From the NCBI GenBank assembly GCA_019359595.1, contig JAHHGZ010000019.1, positions 62,001 through 126,000 on the forward strand: a DNA stretch of 64,000 nt, written 5' to 3'. The position numbers were made by a program, and so were the translations under genes. The notes beneath the pieces are model-generated. The model was not told the origin of the DNA. It saw nothing but the letters and a program-made list of their open reading frames with translations, and made no database searches. This DNA comes from Cyanomargarita calcarea GSE-NOS-MK-12-04C (lineage in GTDB: Bacteria; Cyanobacteriota; Cyanobacteriia; Cyanobacteriales; Nostocaceae). Below are positions 44,941 through 53,318 of the stretch, piece by piece (positions within the stretch are counted from its first letter, which is position 1; each line of letters starts with the position of its first letter).

Positions 44941-47900
44941 ATGCTTGGAAACATTGTTAAGTGGGTAATTAACCGACGGTGGCTCGTCGTATTAGCTACA
45001 ATTATTGTCTCGTTGTGGACATTCTACGTCATTCCTCAGATGCCGTTGGATGTACTACCAGCCTTTGCACCACCGCAAGTGGAAATCCAAGCCGAAGCCC
45101 CTGGACTCGCGCCGGAGGAAGTAGAATCGCTAGTAACTTTACCAATAGAGAGTGCAATTAACGGCACACCCGGAGTAACCGCAGTCCGTTCGTCGAGTGC
45201 GGCTGGTATTTCTGCCGTGAGGGTGATATTTAATTCGTCAACTGACATTTATCAAGCACGGCAGCTAATTACCGAACGATTACAACAAGCGGTTAATAAA
45301 CTGCCTCCAGGAGTTGAAACACCACAAATATCCCCCACCACTTCCCCCGTTGGTTTAGTCGTCCAGTACGCTTTTACCGTCGAAGATGGGGAAAACTCCT
45401 CCAATTCTACCCCGGACGGACAAGCTACATCCGCAACTCCTAACCCCCTCATGGAAGCCCGTCGAATCGTCGATTGGCAAGTAACAAATCGCCTTTTAGC
45501 TGTTCCCGGAGTCAGCCAAATTTTAAGTTTTGGTGGTGACGAACGTCAATTTCAAGTACTAGTTGACCCAGTAAAATTAGCAGCTTTTAATATTACTCTA
45601 GACCAAGTTACGCAAGCAACCCAAAAAGCCAACGTCAATGCTCCTGGTGGATTTTTGATTACGCCAGATACAGAACAGTTGATTCGGGGTATAGGTAGAA
45701 TAGAATCAATTGAAGACTTAAAGAAATCAAGTATTATTGCACGTAATGGCGTTCCCGTAAGATTACAAGATGTAGCCGATGTCCAAATTGGGGCAGCACT
45801 AAAACGGGGTGATGGCAGTTTTAATGGCAAACCCGCAATTATTGTTATGGTCAATAAGCAGCCAATAGTTGATACTCCGACTGTCACCCGTGCGGTAGAA
45901 AAAGCAATGGCAGAAATCAAAGCCGGATTGCCAAAAAATATTAAAGTTACTACTACATTTCGCCAAGACAGTTATATTGAATCTTCTGTTGACAACGTTC
46001 GTTCCTCTTTGATTCAAGGTAGTATTATTGCCGCAATTATTCTGATTCCTTTTTTAATGAATTGGCGTATCCTCGCAGTATGTTTGTTAGACTTTTTCTT
46101 AACATTACTGTTTGGGATGCTAGCACTTTCATGGTTGGGAATTGGACTAAATACAATGACTTTGGGTGGTTTAGCAGTTGCGATTGGGACTGCAATTGAT
46201 GATGCAATTGTATACGGTGAAAATACTTATCGCCGATTACGGGAAAATAAAACTTCCGACGACCCATTATCACCGTTAGAAATTATTTTTGAAGGTTCTC
46301 AAGAAGTACGCGATTCGCTGGTTGGTGCAACGATTATTGGTATTATTGTTTTCTCGCCAATTTTTACCTTACCGGGTATTGAAGGTCGAATTTTTACCCC
46401 AATGGGTATTTCTTATTTAGTGGTAGTTGTCATTTCTAGTTTAGAATCTTTGTTGGTTTCTCCAGCTTTATGTGCAATTTTATTACCGAATACAAAGGTA
46501 ACAAAGCGAGAACCTTGGCTAGCTAGATTTTGTAAGGCAATTTATAGCTCTTGTTTAAATTTTTCCATGCGAAATTCCTTCTTGATTATGGGTATCGCAA
46601 CAGTTTTAACAGTCGCATCAATTGCGATTATTCCTTCTTTCGGTAGAGCATTTTTACCAGAGTTTCAAGAGCAAACGATGGTCAATACTTTGATATCTTA
46701 TCCAACTGTTTCTCTAGAAAGTAGCACCAAAGCTGGTTATGTAATCGAAGAAGCATTAAAAAATGACCGGAGATTTAAATTTATTCAAACTCGTTCCGGA
46801 CGTGCCGCAGGTGATTCCGAAGCAGCAGGTGTAAACGTTGCTCACCTTGACATTGAATTAACCGATGAGGGAATGCGAAACCGGGAAAAAACTTTAGGAG
46901 TAATGCGAGCAGCATTTGAGAAAATACCGGGTGCAGCAGCTAATGTTGGCGGATTTCTTTCGCACCGAATGGACGAAGTTTTATCTGGGGTTCGTAGTTC
47001 CATAGCTGTGAAAATTTTCGGTTCCGATTTAGCGCAGTTAAGGAAAATTGGGCAGCAAGTAGAGCAACAAATGGCAACAGTTGATGGTGTCATTGACTTA
47101 CAACTCGAACCACAACTTCCAGTACCGCAAATTCAAATTAAATTTGACCGTGATGCAGCTAGTCGTTACGGTCATACGGTGGGGGATTTGGCAAATACGA
47201 TTGAAACTGCGCTTAATGGTAAAGTTGTTTCTAAAGTTTTAGAAAACCAACAGTCTTTTGATTTGATTGTATGGTTAAAACCCGAAGCACGGCAAAATTT
47301 AGAAACCATCCGTAATTTGTTGATTGATACTCCCAATGGACAGAAAGTACCTTTAGGTAACGTTGCTACTATTGTCGATGGAACGGGACCCAATACAATC
47401 AACCGTGAAAACGTTTCCCGCTTGATAGTCGTTGCTGCAAATGCTAAAGGTCGAGATTTACGCTCGATTGTTACTGACATTGAAACTAAAGTTAAAAGTA
47501 ATATCCAAGTACCTGCGGGTTATTTTATTCAGTATGCAGGTCAGTTTGAAGCTGAAGAACGTGCAACCCAAAATATTCTCGTTTTTAGCGCGATCGCATT
47601 CATTGCGATTACAGTATTAATGTACCTTTCAGTTAAATCTATTCCTTCTACCGCAATGATTATGATTAACTTACCAATTGCGTTGGTAGGTGGTGTAATT
47701 GCTGTTGCTTTGACTGGTGGGGTAATTTCGGTTGCGTCTCTAGTTGGGTTTGTTTCCTTATTTGGGGTGGCAACTCGCAACGGTTTGTTACTGGTGGATA
47801 ATTACAACAGTAAGTATGCCGAAGGAATGCCATTAAAGGACGTTATTGTCAAAGGGTCAATGGAACGACTAAATGCGATTTTGATGACAGCTTTAACTTC

Positions 47901-48108
47901 TGCATTAGGTTTAGCACCGATGGTCATTCAAGGTGGACCAGGACAGGAACTTTTACAACCGTTATCTGTAGTTGTATTTGGTGGTTTGTTTACTTCTACT
48001 GCAATAACTTTGGTGGTTTTACCTGCGTTGTATGCGAAGTTTGGTAAATTTTTGTTTCCGAAGAAAGTGGAGGAAACCAGGGAAGGGCAATTTTTGATGC
48101 ATATGTAG
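44941..48108 (+). CDS. Heavy-metal RND efflux pump (CopA/CusA type)
   Basis: The inner-membrane proton-driven pump, 1055 residues, with twelve membrane helices and two large periplasmic loops (WLVVLATIIVSLWTFYVIP at the start; SLIQGSIIAAIILIPFLMNW; AFIAITVLMYLSVKSIPSTA). It belongs to the HME-RND family. The helix-4 motif reads AIGTAIDDAIVYGEN: the first Asp of the DFG seen in Co/Zn/Cd pumps is missing, and the pattern AxG...D...EN resembles the Cu(I)/Ag(I) group (CusA). This points to copper or silver as substrate, as an inference. The outer-membrane channel gene is not in the cluster. It converges on the xisHI pair. Confidence 0.92.
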   Translation: MLGNIVKWVINRRWLVVLATIIVSLWTFYVIPQMPLDVLPAFAPPQVEIQAEAPGLAPEEVESLVTLPIESAINGTPGVTAVRSSSAAGISAVRVIFNSSTDIYQARQLITERLQQAVNKLPPGVETPQISPTTSPVGLVVQYAFTVEDGENSSNSTPDGQATSATPNPLMEARRIVDWQVTNRLLAVPGVSQILSFGGDERQFQVLVDPVKLAAFNITLDQVTQATQKANVNAPGGFLITPDTEQLIRGIGRIESIEDLKKSSIIARNGVPVRLQDVADVQIGAALKRGDGSFNGKPAIIVMVNKQPIVDTPTVTRAVEKAMAEIKAGLPKNIKVTTTFRQDSYIESSVDNVRSSLIQGSIIAAIILIPFLMNWRILAVCLLDFFLTLLFGMLALSWLGIGLNTMTLGGLAVAIGTAIDDAIVYGENTYRRLRENKTSDDPLSPLEIIFEGSQEVRDSLVGATIIGIIVFSPIFTLPGIEGRIFTPMGISYLVVVVISSLESLLVSPALCAILLPNTKVTKREPWLARFCKAIYSSCLNFSMRNSFLIMGIATVLTVASIAIIPSFGRAFLPEFQEQTMVNTLISYPTVSLESSTKAGYVIEEALKNDRRFKFIQTRSGRAAGDSEAAGVNVAHLDIELTDEGMRNREKTLGVMRAAFEKIPGAAANVGGFLSHRMDEVLSGVRSSIAVKIFGSDLAQLRKIGQQVEQQMATVDGVIDLQLEPQLPVPQIQIKFDRDAASRYGHTVGDLANTIETALNGKVVSKVLENQQSFDLIVWLKPEARQNLETIRNLLIDTPNGQKVPLGNVATIVDGTGPNTINRENVSRLIVVAANAKGRDLRSIVTDIETKVKSNIQVPAGYFIQYAGQFEAEERATQNILVFSAIAFIAITVLMYLSVKSIPSTAMIMINLPIALVGGVIAVALTGGVISVASLVGFVSLFGVATRNGLLLVDNYNSKYAEGMPLKDVIVKGSMERLNAILMTALTSALGLAPMVIQGGPGQELLQPLSVVVFGGLFTSTAITLVVLPALYAKFGKFLFPKKVEETREGQFLMHM

Positions 48109-48208
48109 GAAAATTATTTTGGGAATGGTATACAGCACTTTTCGTCTAAGTATAGTATAGAAGAACTGGGGTGTACTCTATTCACCTGCAATGCGCTGCA
48201 TATAGTCC

Positions 48209-48544
48209 CTAAGCCACGCCGTACCCCGTATACTCTCTTGCATAAACAGGCTGCAAACCTAACACAATATTTTCCTTCGGTACTCCCATTGCCACCAGTT
48301 CATCAGCAATCAATTTATCACTCTGGTTGCGTTGAATCCAAATTTTCTCATCTTTAATATCTAAATGCATGATGCAATTGTAAATACGGCGATGTTTATC
48401 CCACCCCAAATCGACTATTTGATAATGGTCGCGTTCGATATCAAAAATTGTTTGTAGCTCCAGTTCGCCATGTATCGGCTTTCCTTTGCTATATTCGGTC
48501 AAGAGTTCTTGAATGCACTGGCGGTAAAATATTAATTTATCCAT
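48209..48544 (-). CDS. xisI: XisI-like protein (fdxN element excision controlling factor)
   Basis: A 111-residue protein matching XisI: MDKLIFYRQCIQELLTEYSK, RDHYQIVDLGWDKHRRIYN, CIMHLDIKDEKIWIQRNQSD and IVLGLQPVYAREYTGYGVA. XisI was first named as one of the factors needed for excision of the fdxN element in heterocysts, but such pairs are widespread far from that element. It overlaps the upstream xisH by 13 bases, so the two are translationally coupled. No fdxN element or XisF recombinase gene is visible here. Confidence 0.9.
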   Translation of the reverse strand: MDKLIFYRQCIQELLTEYSKGKPIHGELELQTIFDIERDHYQIVDLGWDKHRRIYNCIMHLDIKDEKIWIQRNQSDKLIADELVAMGVPKENIVLGLQPVYAREYTGYGVA

Positions 48545-48951
48545 CTGACTATCACCTCATCTACAGGGTCGTACACTATTAATTTAACTTGGTACTGTTG
48601 TATCGATGCTTTTGCTAAATCGCGTTGAAAAAATGACTCATAAGCCGCAATTGGTACAGCTAGATATAAAATTCGTTCTTTTTCACTAGCTTCTAAAACT
48701 AAGCGGTAATTTAGAAATTGACCCAATGCCAGATGAAAATCAAATAAGGCTGAGTCACTTAAGAAGCTTTTAATTTCGACTGCTATTTTTTCTCCTGCTC
48801 TTTCAGCCCCCAATATCCGCTCTGCACCTAAATCAATTCTAACTTCATCCTCTTCGCCGTACTCAATTCTCAGTGGGTCATGTGTAATTGCCCACTGTTC
48901 TTTTTGGAGAGCCTTTTTTACTGCGTCATGAAATCGGTCTTTGGCTGACAT
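48532..48951 (-). CDS. xisH: XisH-like protein (nuclease-fold)
   Basis: A 139-residue XisH-family protein: AKDRFHDAVKKALQKEQWAI, YGEEDEVRIDLGAERILGAE, IAVEIKSFLSDSALFDFHLA, LGQFLNYRLVL. The Asp of RIDLGAE and the ExK in VEIKSF form a PD-(D/E)xK-like active site, so it is probably nuclease-fold. It sits first in the xisHI pair, inserted between the RND pump (opposite strand) and the His-rich lipoprotein gene. Why the pair lies inside a metal-resistance island is not clear; a recombination or toxin-antitoxin-like role are both possible. Confidence 0.9.
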   Translation of the reverse strand: MSAKDRFHDAVKKALQKEQWAITHDPLRIEYGEEDEVRIDLGAERILGAERAGEKIAVEIKSFLSDSALFDFHLALGQFLNYRLVLEASEKERILYLAVPIAAYESFFQRDLAKASIQQYQVKLIVYDPVDEVIVRWIN

Positions 48952-49041
48952 TTATTCTCACTCACATGGTTTTTAAGCTGATTTTAAATTAATTTGTGGC
49001 TTAAATAGAGTTTTAGCTGCACCCCATACCTCTGTTAGAAA

Positions 49042-49079
49042 TTTCATCCCAATTTCATCTTCATCTGAGAAAGTAGATA
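49042..49079 (+). promoter_or_regulatory. Regulator box 3 and -10 of the His-rich lipoprotein gene
   Basis: TTTCAT at 49042 and 49053, spacing five; TAGATA begins at 49074, again 21 bases on. A small palindromic element (49098-49161) lies between this promoter and the ATG at 49263. Confidence 0.78.
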
Positions 49080-49097
49080 AAGTATCCAATATTTAAG

Positions 49098-49161
49098 TAG
49101 GACTTACGCAAAAAAAATTGTCATTAGCATGACAATTTTTCGTTAAAAAGCGTAAGTCCTA
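49098..49161. mobile_element. 64-bp palindromic MITE with TTAAG target duplication
   Basis: Terminal inverted repeats TAGGACTTACGC (49098-49109) and GCGTAAGTCCTA (49150-49161), flanked on each side by TTAAG (49093-49097 and 49162-49166). Inside, AAAAATTGTCA and TGACAATTTTT form an 11-bp hairpin with six-base loop, which is terminator-like. The size, ends and flanking duplication fit a miniature non-autonomous insertion. Confidence 0.8.
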
Positions 49162-49262
49162 TTAAGGTTGCGAAAAAAAACTCAACCAACTATCAATACT
49201 GAAATTGCCGCAGCACCCAGCTTGTAGTTATTCATTTACCAAATATCGAGGAGTGTAAATCA

Positions 49263-49781
49263 ATGAAAGTTCTCAAAACCAGCTTAATTGCTTTAAGTAG
49301 TGCCAGCTTACTTTTCTTAGGTGCTTGTAGCGGTGGTAATCAAGCCGCTAATTCTGAAAGTACCACAGCAAGTTCAACTACAGAAACAGCAGCTAAAACT
49401 GAAACGACTGCAAAAGATGGGGAAAAACATATAGAAGGAGATGGTCACGCACATTCCAAAGATGGTAAAGATGGTCATACTGGTCAAGTTGTGCAGTCAG
49501 GAAAATATCATTTAGAGTTCAAACCTGAGATAGTAAAAGATTCTACTCATTTAGATATAAGCGTACACGGCGAGCAGGACAAAGCAGTTATCGATGCCAA
49601 GCTCACGGCTCAAGTTCAGCTACCAGATGGCAGTAATCAAACTCTACAAGTTCCTTATAATACTGAGGAGAAGCAATACACAGCAAAGCTACCTGTAACT
49701 GCAACGGGAGATTACAAAGTTGTCCTTCAAACTGATATTAAAGGTGAAAAATTCAACGGTCGTTTTAATTTTAAACGATAA
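49263..49781 (+). CDS. His-rich lipoprotein, candidate periplasmic metal binder
   Basis: A 172-residue lipoprotein: signal and lipobox LFLGAC (Cys at 22), a Ser/Thr-rich spacer (about 25-50), a His/Asp/Lys-rich stretch (KHIEGDGHAHSKDGKDGHTG, about 56-75) that could bind metal ions, and a C-terminal beta-sandwich-like domain (LDISVHGEQDKAVIDAKLTA, ATGDYKVVLQTDIKGEKFNG) similar in outline to FixH/YtkA-type folds. GAGGAG precedes the ATG. It is controlled by box 3 and is followed after 76 bases by the truncated CDF gene. It probably captures excess metal at the outer side of the membrane; this is inference. Confidence 0.75.
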   Translation: MKVLKTSLIALSSASLLFLGACSGGNQAANSESTTASSTTETAAKTETTAKDGEKHIEGDGHAHSKDGKDGHTGQVVQSGKYHLEFKPEIVKDSTHLDISVHGEQDKAVIDAKLTAQVQLPDGSNQTLQVPYNTEEKQYTAKLPVTATGDYKVVLQTDIKGEKFNGRFNFKR

Positions 49782-49857
49782 CCATCAACATTTCTAATTT
49801 TCGTAAGGTGCGCTGTATTAACGCACCTTATCCAATTTATCCAGTATCTACCACCTT

Positions 49858-50199
49858 ATGGCACACAGTCACAACCACGGACATAGCCACGAACCAACCA
49901 GTTACAACCGTGCATTCATAATTAGCGTAGTTCTCAATACTGGTTTTGTTATCATCGAGGCAGTTTATGGCATTCTTGCCAATTCCCTTGCCCTACTTGC
50001 CGATGCAGGTCATAATCTGAGCGATGTTCTAGGTTTGCTACTTGCTTGGGGAGCCAGCATTCTCGCACGTCGTCTCCCAACACCTCGTCGTACCTATGGT
50101 TTGCGTCGTTCCTCAATTTTAGCTGCGCTGTTAAACGCCATTTTACTACTTATTGCTTCGGGTGCGAGTGTGTTAGCTCTTGATAACGCACCATCTTAG
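49858..50199 (+). pseudogene. Truncated CDF cation-efflux transporter (CzcD-like)
   Basis: 113 codons: a His-rich start (AHSHNHGHSHEPTSYNR), TM1 (AFIISVVLNTGFVIIEAVYG), TM2 with the metal-site motif SLALLADAGHNLSDVLGLLL, and part of TM3 (SSILAALLNAILLLIASGAS). Family members have about 300 residues and six helices; here a stop comes after LALDNAPS and none of the following bases encode the missing HxxxD helix or the C-terminal domain. It is therefore a broken gene or a three-helix remnant. It follows the lipoprotein in the same operon. Its N-terminus is still a plausible metal-binding peptide. Confidence 0.8.
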
Positions 50200-50278
50200 T
50201 TTTACACTGTACCACAATAGTTTTATATTTAATTCAACCTAATTATAAAATAATTAAATCGATTTACATCTAAATATA

Positions 50279-50316
50279 TTTCATCTGAATTTCATCAGAG
50301 TTATCTATAGTAGAAG
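50279..50316 (+). promoter_or_regulatory. Regulator box 4 and -10 of the first sensor kinase gene
   Basis: TTTCAT at 50279 and 50290, spacing five; TAGAAG begins at 50311, 21 bases after the start of the second half-site. The ATG lies 119 bases further on. Confidence 0.72.
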
Positions 50317-50434
50317 TTAGCAGGTGTCTACTAATTTCCAAAACATTATTTATCGGGTTTTCTAGTTCCGCCATTATTTTGGTATGTCTGAAAACGTGAT
50401 TTTTTCTCAATAAAAAAGATATAAATTTGCACCC

Positions 50435-51862
50435 ATGAATCAAAATCAATTATTTAACCGAACTCGCGCTTCCTTAGCTTGTTCCTATGCAGTGGTCATG
50501 GGTTTAATATTAGGTTTATTGGGACTTGGTGTATATAGAGCGATCGCACACGCCCATTTAATGGCTTTAGACAATGAGTTAGAATCGCTAGCGGGGACGT
50601 TGCATGACAGTATTGAGTTAAAATTAGAACAGCCGGGACGTATTGAGCCGATTGTGAAAGACTTTTTCCCCAATCTATGTAAAAATCAGGTAAATTGCCA
50701 ACTTCAGCTACCTAAACCCCAACATCATATCCTCAGCCCAATTACTCAAGGTAATTACTACATTCGTTTTTTGGATACTTCGGGGAGTTTACTTGCTGTT
50801 GCTGGTACGGTTCCAGAAGGATTACCTCAAGCTTTAAACAAACGAGAATGGCAAACATTATCTGACAATAAAGGTATAAGTTACCATCAAATTACCGTCT
50901 TACTCCATACCCAAAATGGTAAAGATTGGGGTTACTTCCAAATGGGACGCAGTTTTAAAGAATTTGAAGATTATCTCGGTACGGTTAAGTTAATTTTGAA
51001 ATTGGGATTGCCAATATCACTGGTTTTAGTGGGTGGTGCAAGTTGGTGGTTATCTGGGTTTGCGATGCAGCCAATATATAAATCTTACAGGCAGATAGAA
51101 CAGTTTACTGCCGATGCCGCACATGAATTGCGAACACCCTTAGCTGCGACGCAAGCAACGGTAGAATCAGCGCTGTTGATGCAGCAATTAGATGAAAAAG
51201 AAGCCCAAGATATCTTAGCAACAGTACAGCGTCAGACGCAGCGACTCACTCAACTTGTTGCAGATTTACTGCTTCTTACTCGCATGGATAAACAAACTGC
51301 ATCAATACACAGAGGATATCTCGATCTAAATGATATTATCAGTGATTCAGTTGAGGAAGTGGCGATGTTAGCAATGGGTGCTAAGGTGAAGCTAAAATCG
51401 GAGATACGAGTAGAACAACCCCTACAAATCATTGGTGATGAAGACCAAATTTATCGCTTGATTTCTAACTTGATTATTAATGGCATCCAATATACCCCAG
51501 ATGGTGGTGAGGTAAAGGTTTGCTTAGATTGTTGCGATAATTATGCCATAATTCAAGTGCAAGATACAGGTATTGGCATTGCACCGAACGAACAAAAACG
51601 GATTTTCGATCGATTCTACCGCGTTTCGAGCGATCGCTCTCGCAGCACTGGTGGTTCGGGGTTAGGTTTGGCTATAGTACAAGCGATTGTTAGCGCACAT
51701 CACGGTAGCATACAAGTGCAAAGCCAACTCGGCAAAGGTAGCTCTTTTATTGTGCAATTGCCTTTGGAATCTAAGTATAAGGTAGAAGGCACAAAGCTTT
51801 ATACAGAAGAAAATACAATTTTTCCTATGGGTGCTAGTATTGGCAATCTATGGCGACTTTAA
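50435..51862 (+). CDS. rppB: Sensor histidine kinase, RppB/NrsS/CopS-like (first copy)
   Basis: A 475-residue membrane sensor kinase for metal or redox signals. Helix 1 at about 15-38 (LACSYAVVMGLILGLLGLGV), a periplasmic domain of about 145 residues containing two Cys (NLCKNQVNCQL), helix 2 at about 187-207 (LGLPISLVLVGGASWWLSG), no clear HAMP, then the phospho-acceptor His in AAHELRTPLAATQATVESAL, the ATPase N box (LIINGIQYTPDGG) and GIGIAPNEQKRIFDRFYRVS and SGLGLAIVQ. It has no regulator gene of its own next to it; the partner is most likely the OmpR-type regulator at 52617. It is preceded by box 4, so it is part of the regulon it helps control. Confidence 0.88.
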   Translation: MNQNQLFNRTRASLACSYAVVMGLILGLLGLGVYRAIAHAHLMALDNELESLAGTLHDSIELKLEQPGRIEPIVKDFFPNLCKNQVNCQLQLPKPQHHILSPITQGNYYIRFLDTSGSLLAVAGTVPEGLPQALNKREWQTLSDNKGISYHQITVLLHTQNGKDWGYFQMGRSFKEFEDYLGTVKLILKLGLPISLVLVGGASWWLSGFAMQPIYKSYRQIEQFTADAAHELRTPLAATQATVESALLMQQLDEKEAQDILATVQRQTQRLTQLVADLLLLTRMDKQTASIHRGYLDLNDIISDSVEEVAMLAMGAKVKLKSEIRVEQPLQIIGDEDQIYRLISNLIINGIQYTPDGGEVKVCLDCCDNYAIIQVQDTGIGIAPNEQKRIFDRFYRVSSDRSRSTGGSGLGLAIVQAIVSAHHGSIQVQSQLGKGSSFIVQLPLESKYKVEGTKLYTEENTIFPMGASIGNLWRL

Positions 51863-52616
51863 GCGTAAAAAATAATATGTAGAGCATAGTATGTAGAGCT
51901 ACTTTTATTTACCAATTAATTGAGAATATTTATTTATAAACTATCATTTTTACTAATTTTTAAAATAACCTGTAGCATTTTTATCTATATAAAATAGAGA
52001 TATAAGTTGTCAAAGACAGTATTGTTAGTGGATTTGGATATAAACCAAGGTAAATATTGTCACATAAGGTTTCTATAAATTTCAAAATACTCTCAATAAG
52101 CAATTCAGGAATGATTATCGCTGCTTGCTACAAATTATTTTCAACTATTATTAGAAATAAAAAGTAATAGGTTACAACAAGAATATAAGTATATTTAATC
52201 TAAGAAAAATGTTTATAGGAAATGCTGAAATTTCATCCTGATTTCATCTACCTATGTCAAGCTATTAAATGAGTGCCTTAACCATCCAAAATGCTGCAAA
52301 TGCTTGATTGAAGCAATAAAATAGTTATAAATACTTAGAGAGGAAAAATTTTCTGAATAGTATATATAACTACTGGTCTATGTCATTAGTTTTGTTGCTT
52401 GCTTCCCGCAGGGTGGGGTTCAAAAAATCCGGGTAACTTTTACGAAACCCGGATTCTGAGCAAGAGCGAAAAGGTCAAAATTAATGACACTGACTACTAC
52501 TTTTTATAAAATTTTAGACCTTCCTGGGTTGGTTGATTTTAATACAAAGTGAGTAATTAGTGTATTTAAAATACGTTGTAATTCATTAATAAATTTTATA
52601 AATAATCTTATTGATT
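51863..52616. other. Intergenic region between the kinase genes
   Basis: No gene is seen in 754 AT-rich bases. It contains box 5 (52231-52268). After that comes an unusually long leader of the regulator gene with a hairpin: AATCCGGGT (52426-52434) pairs perfectly with ACCCGGATT (52447-52455), next to a repeat-like GCTTGCTTCCCGCAGGGTGG. Confidence 0.5.
52231..52268 (+). promoter_or_regulatory. Regulator box 5 and -10 upstream of the regulator gene
   Basis: TTTCAT at 52231 and 52242, spacing five; TATTAA begins at 52263, 21 bases on. It drives the regulator-kinase pair 52617-54669, implying autoregulation with a leader of about 345 bases. Confidence 0.75.
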
Positions 52617-53318
52617 ATGAAAATTCTATTAGTTGAAGACGAATCAGATTTAGGTGCATCAATTAAACGAAAACTACATCAGGAAAAATATATTGTTGAC
52701 TGGGTTCAAGATGGAGATGAAGCATGGAGTTGTTTAGAAAGTAATTGGACGCAATACACGTTAGCAATCTTTGATTGGTTATTACCAGGATTATCGGGTT
52801 TAGATTTGTGTAAGCGTCTACGGGTTCGCAACCATTCCTTACCAGTGCTAATGCTGACAGCAAGAGATAGCATGGAAGATAAAGTTGCTGGGCTGGATGC
52901 AGGGGCTGATGATTATCTAGTAAAGCCTTTTGGAATGGTGGAATTGTTAGCAAGATTGCGTGCTTTACAGCGACGTTATCCTACTTTTCAAGCAGCACAA
53001 TTACAAGTAGGAAATTTGATTTTAGATTATGCAAATTGTACAGTTTACCGTCAACAACCTAATGGTGATAAGCAAGTAATTCATTTAACAAAGAAGGAAT
53101 TTCACTTACTAGAATATTTGATGAATCGACCCAAGATAATTGTTACCCGCGACCAAATATTAAATCATCTCTATAGTTTTAGTTCTGAACGAGTTAGTAA
53201 TGTAGTAGCGGCTCAAATACGATTGTTACGACGCAAATTATCAGAATATAATTGTGATGGGTTAATTGAAACTGTCCCCAGTATGGGTTATCGTTTTAAT
53301 CCTGATGATGCAGCTTAA
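52617..53318 (+). CDS. rppA: OmpR-family response regulator, RppA/NrsR/CopR-like
   Basis: A 233-residue DNA-binding response regulator. Receiver: MKILLVEDESDLGASIKRKL, phospho-acceptor Asp in LAIFDWLLPGLSGLDLCK, Lys in DDYLVKPFGMVEL. Winged helix: VIHLTKKEFHLLEYLMNRPK, NVVAAQIRLLRRKLSEY, LIETVPSMGYRFNPDD. OmpR/PhoB-type proteins bind tandem direct repeats with an 11-base period, exactly the period of the eight TTTCAT-N5-TTTCAT boxes in this island, so it is the prime candidate to bind them. The ATG at 52617 is preferred over the TTG two codons earlier. It overlaps the next kinase gene by 14 bases. Confidence 0.92.
   Translation: MKILLVEDESDLGASIKRKLHQEKYIVDWVQDGDEAWSCLESNWTQYTLAIFDWLLPGLSGLDLCKRLRVRNHSLPVLMLTARDSMEDKVAGLDAGADDYLVKPFGMVELLARLRALQRRYPTFQAAQLQVGNLILDYANCTVYRQQPNGDKQVIHLTKKEFHLLEYLMNRPKIIVTRDQILNHLYSFSSERVSNVVAAQIRLLRRKLSEYNCDGLIETVPSMGYRFNPDDAA

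Noticed and set aside
48209-48951. An fdxN-type excision element border
   Set aside because: No recombinase gene, no interrupted nif/fdx gene and no recognisable direct-repeat border were found around xisHI.
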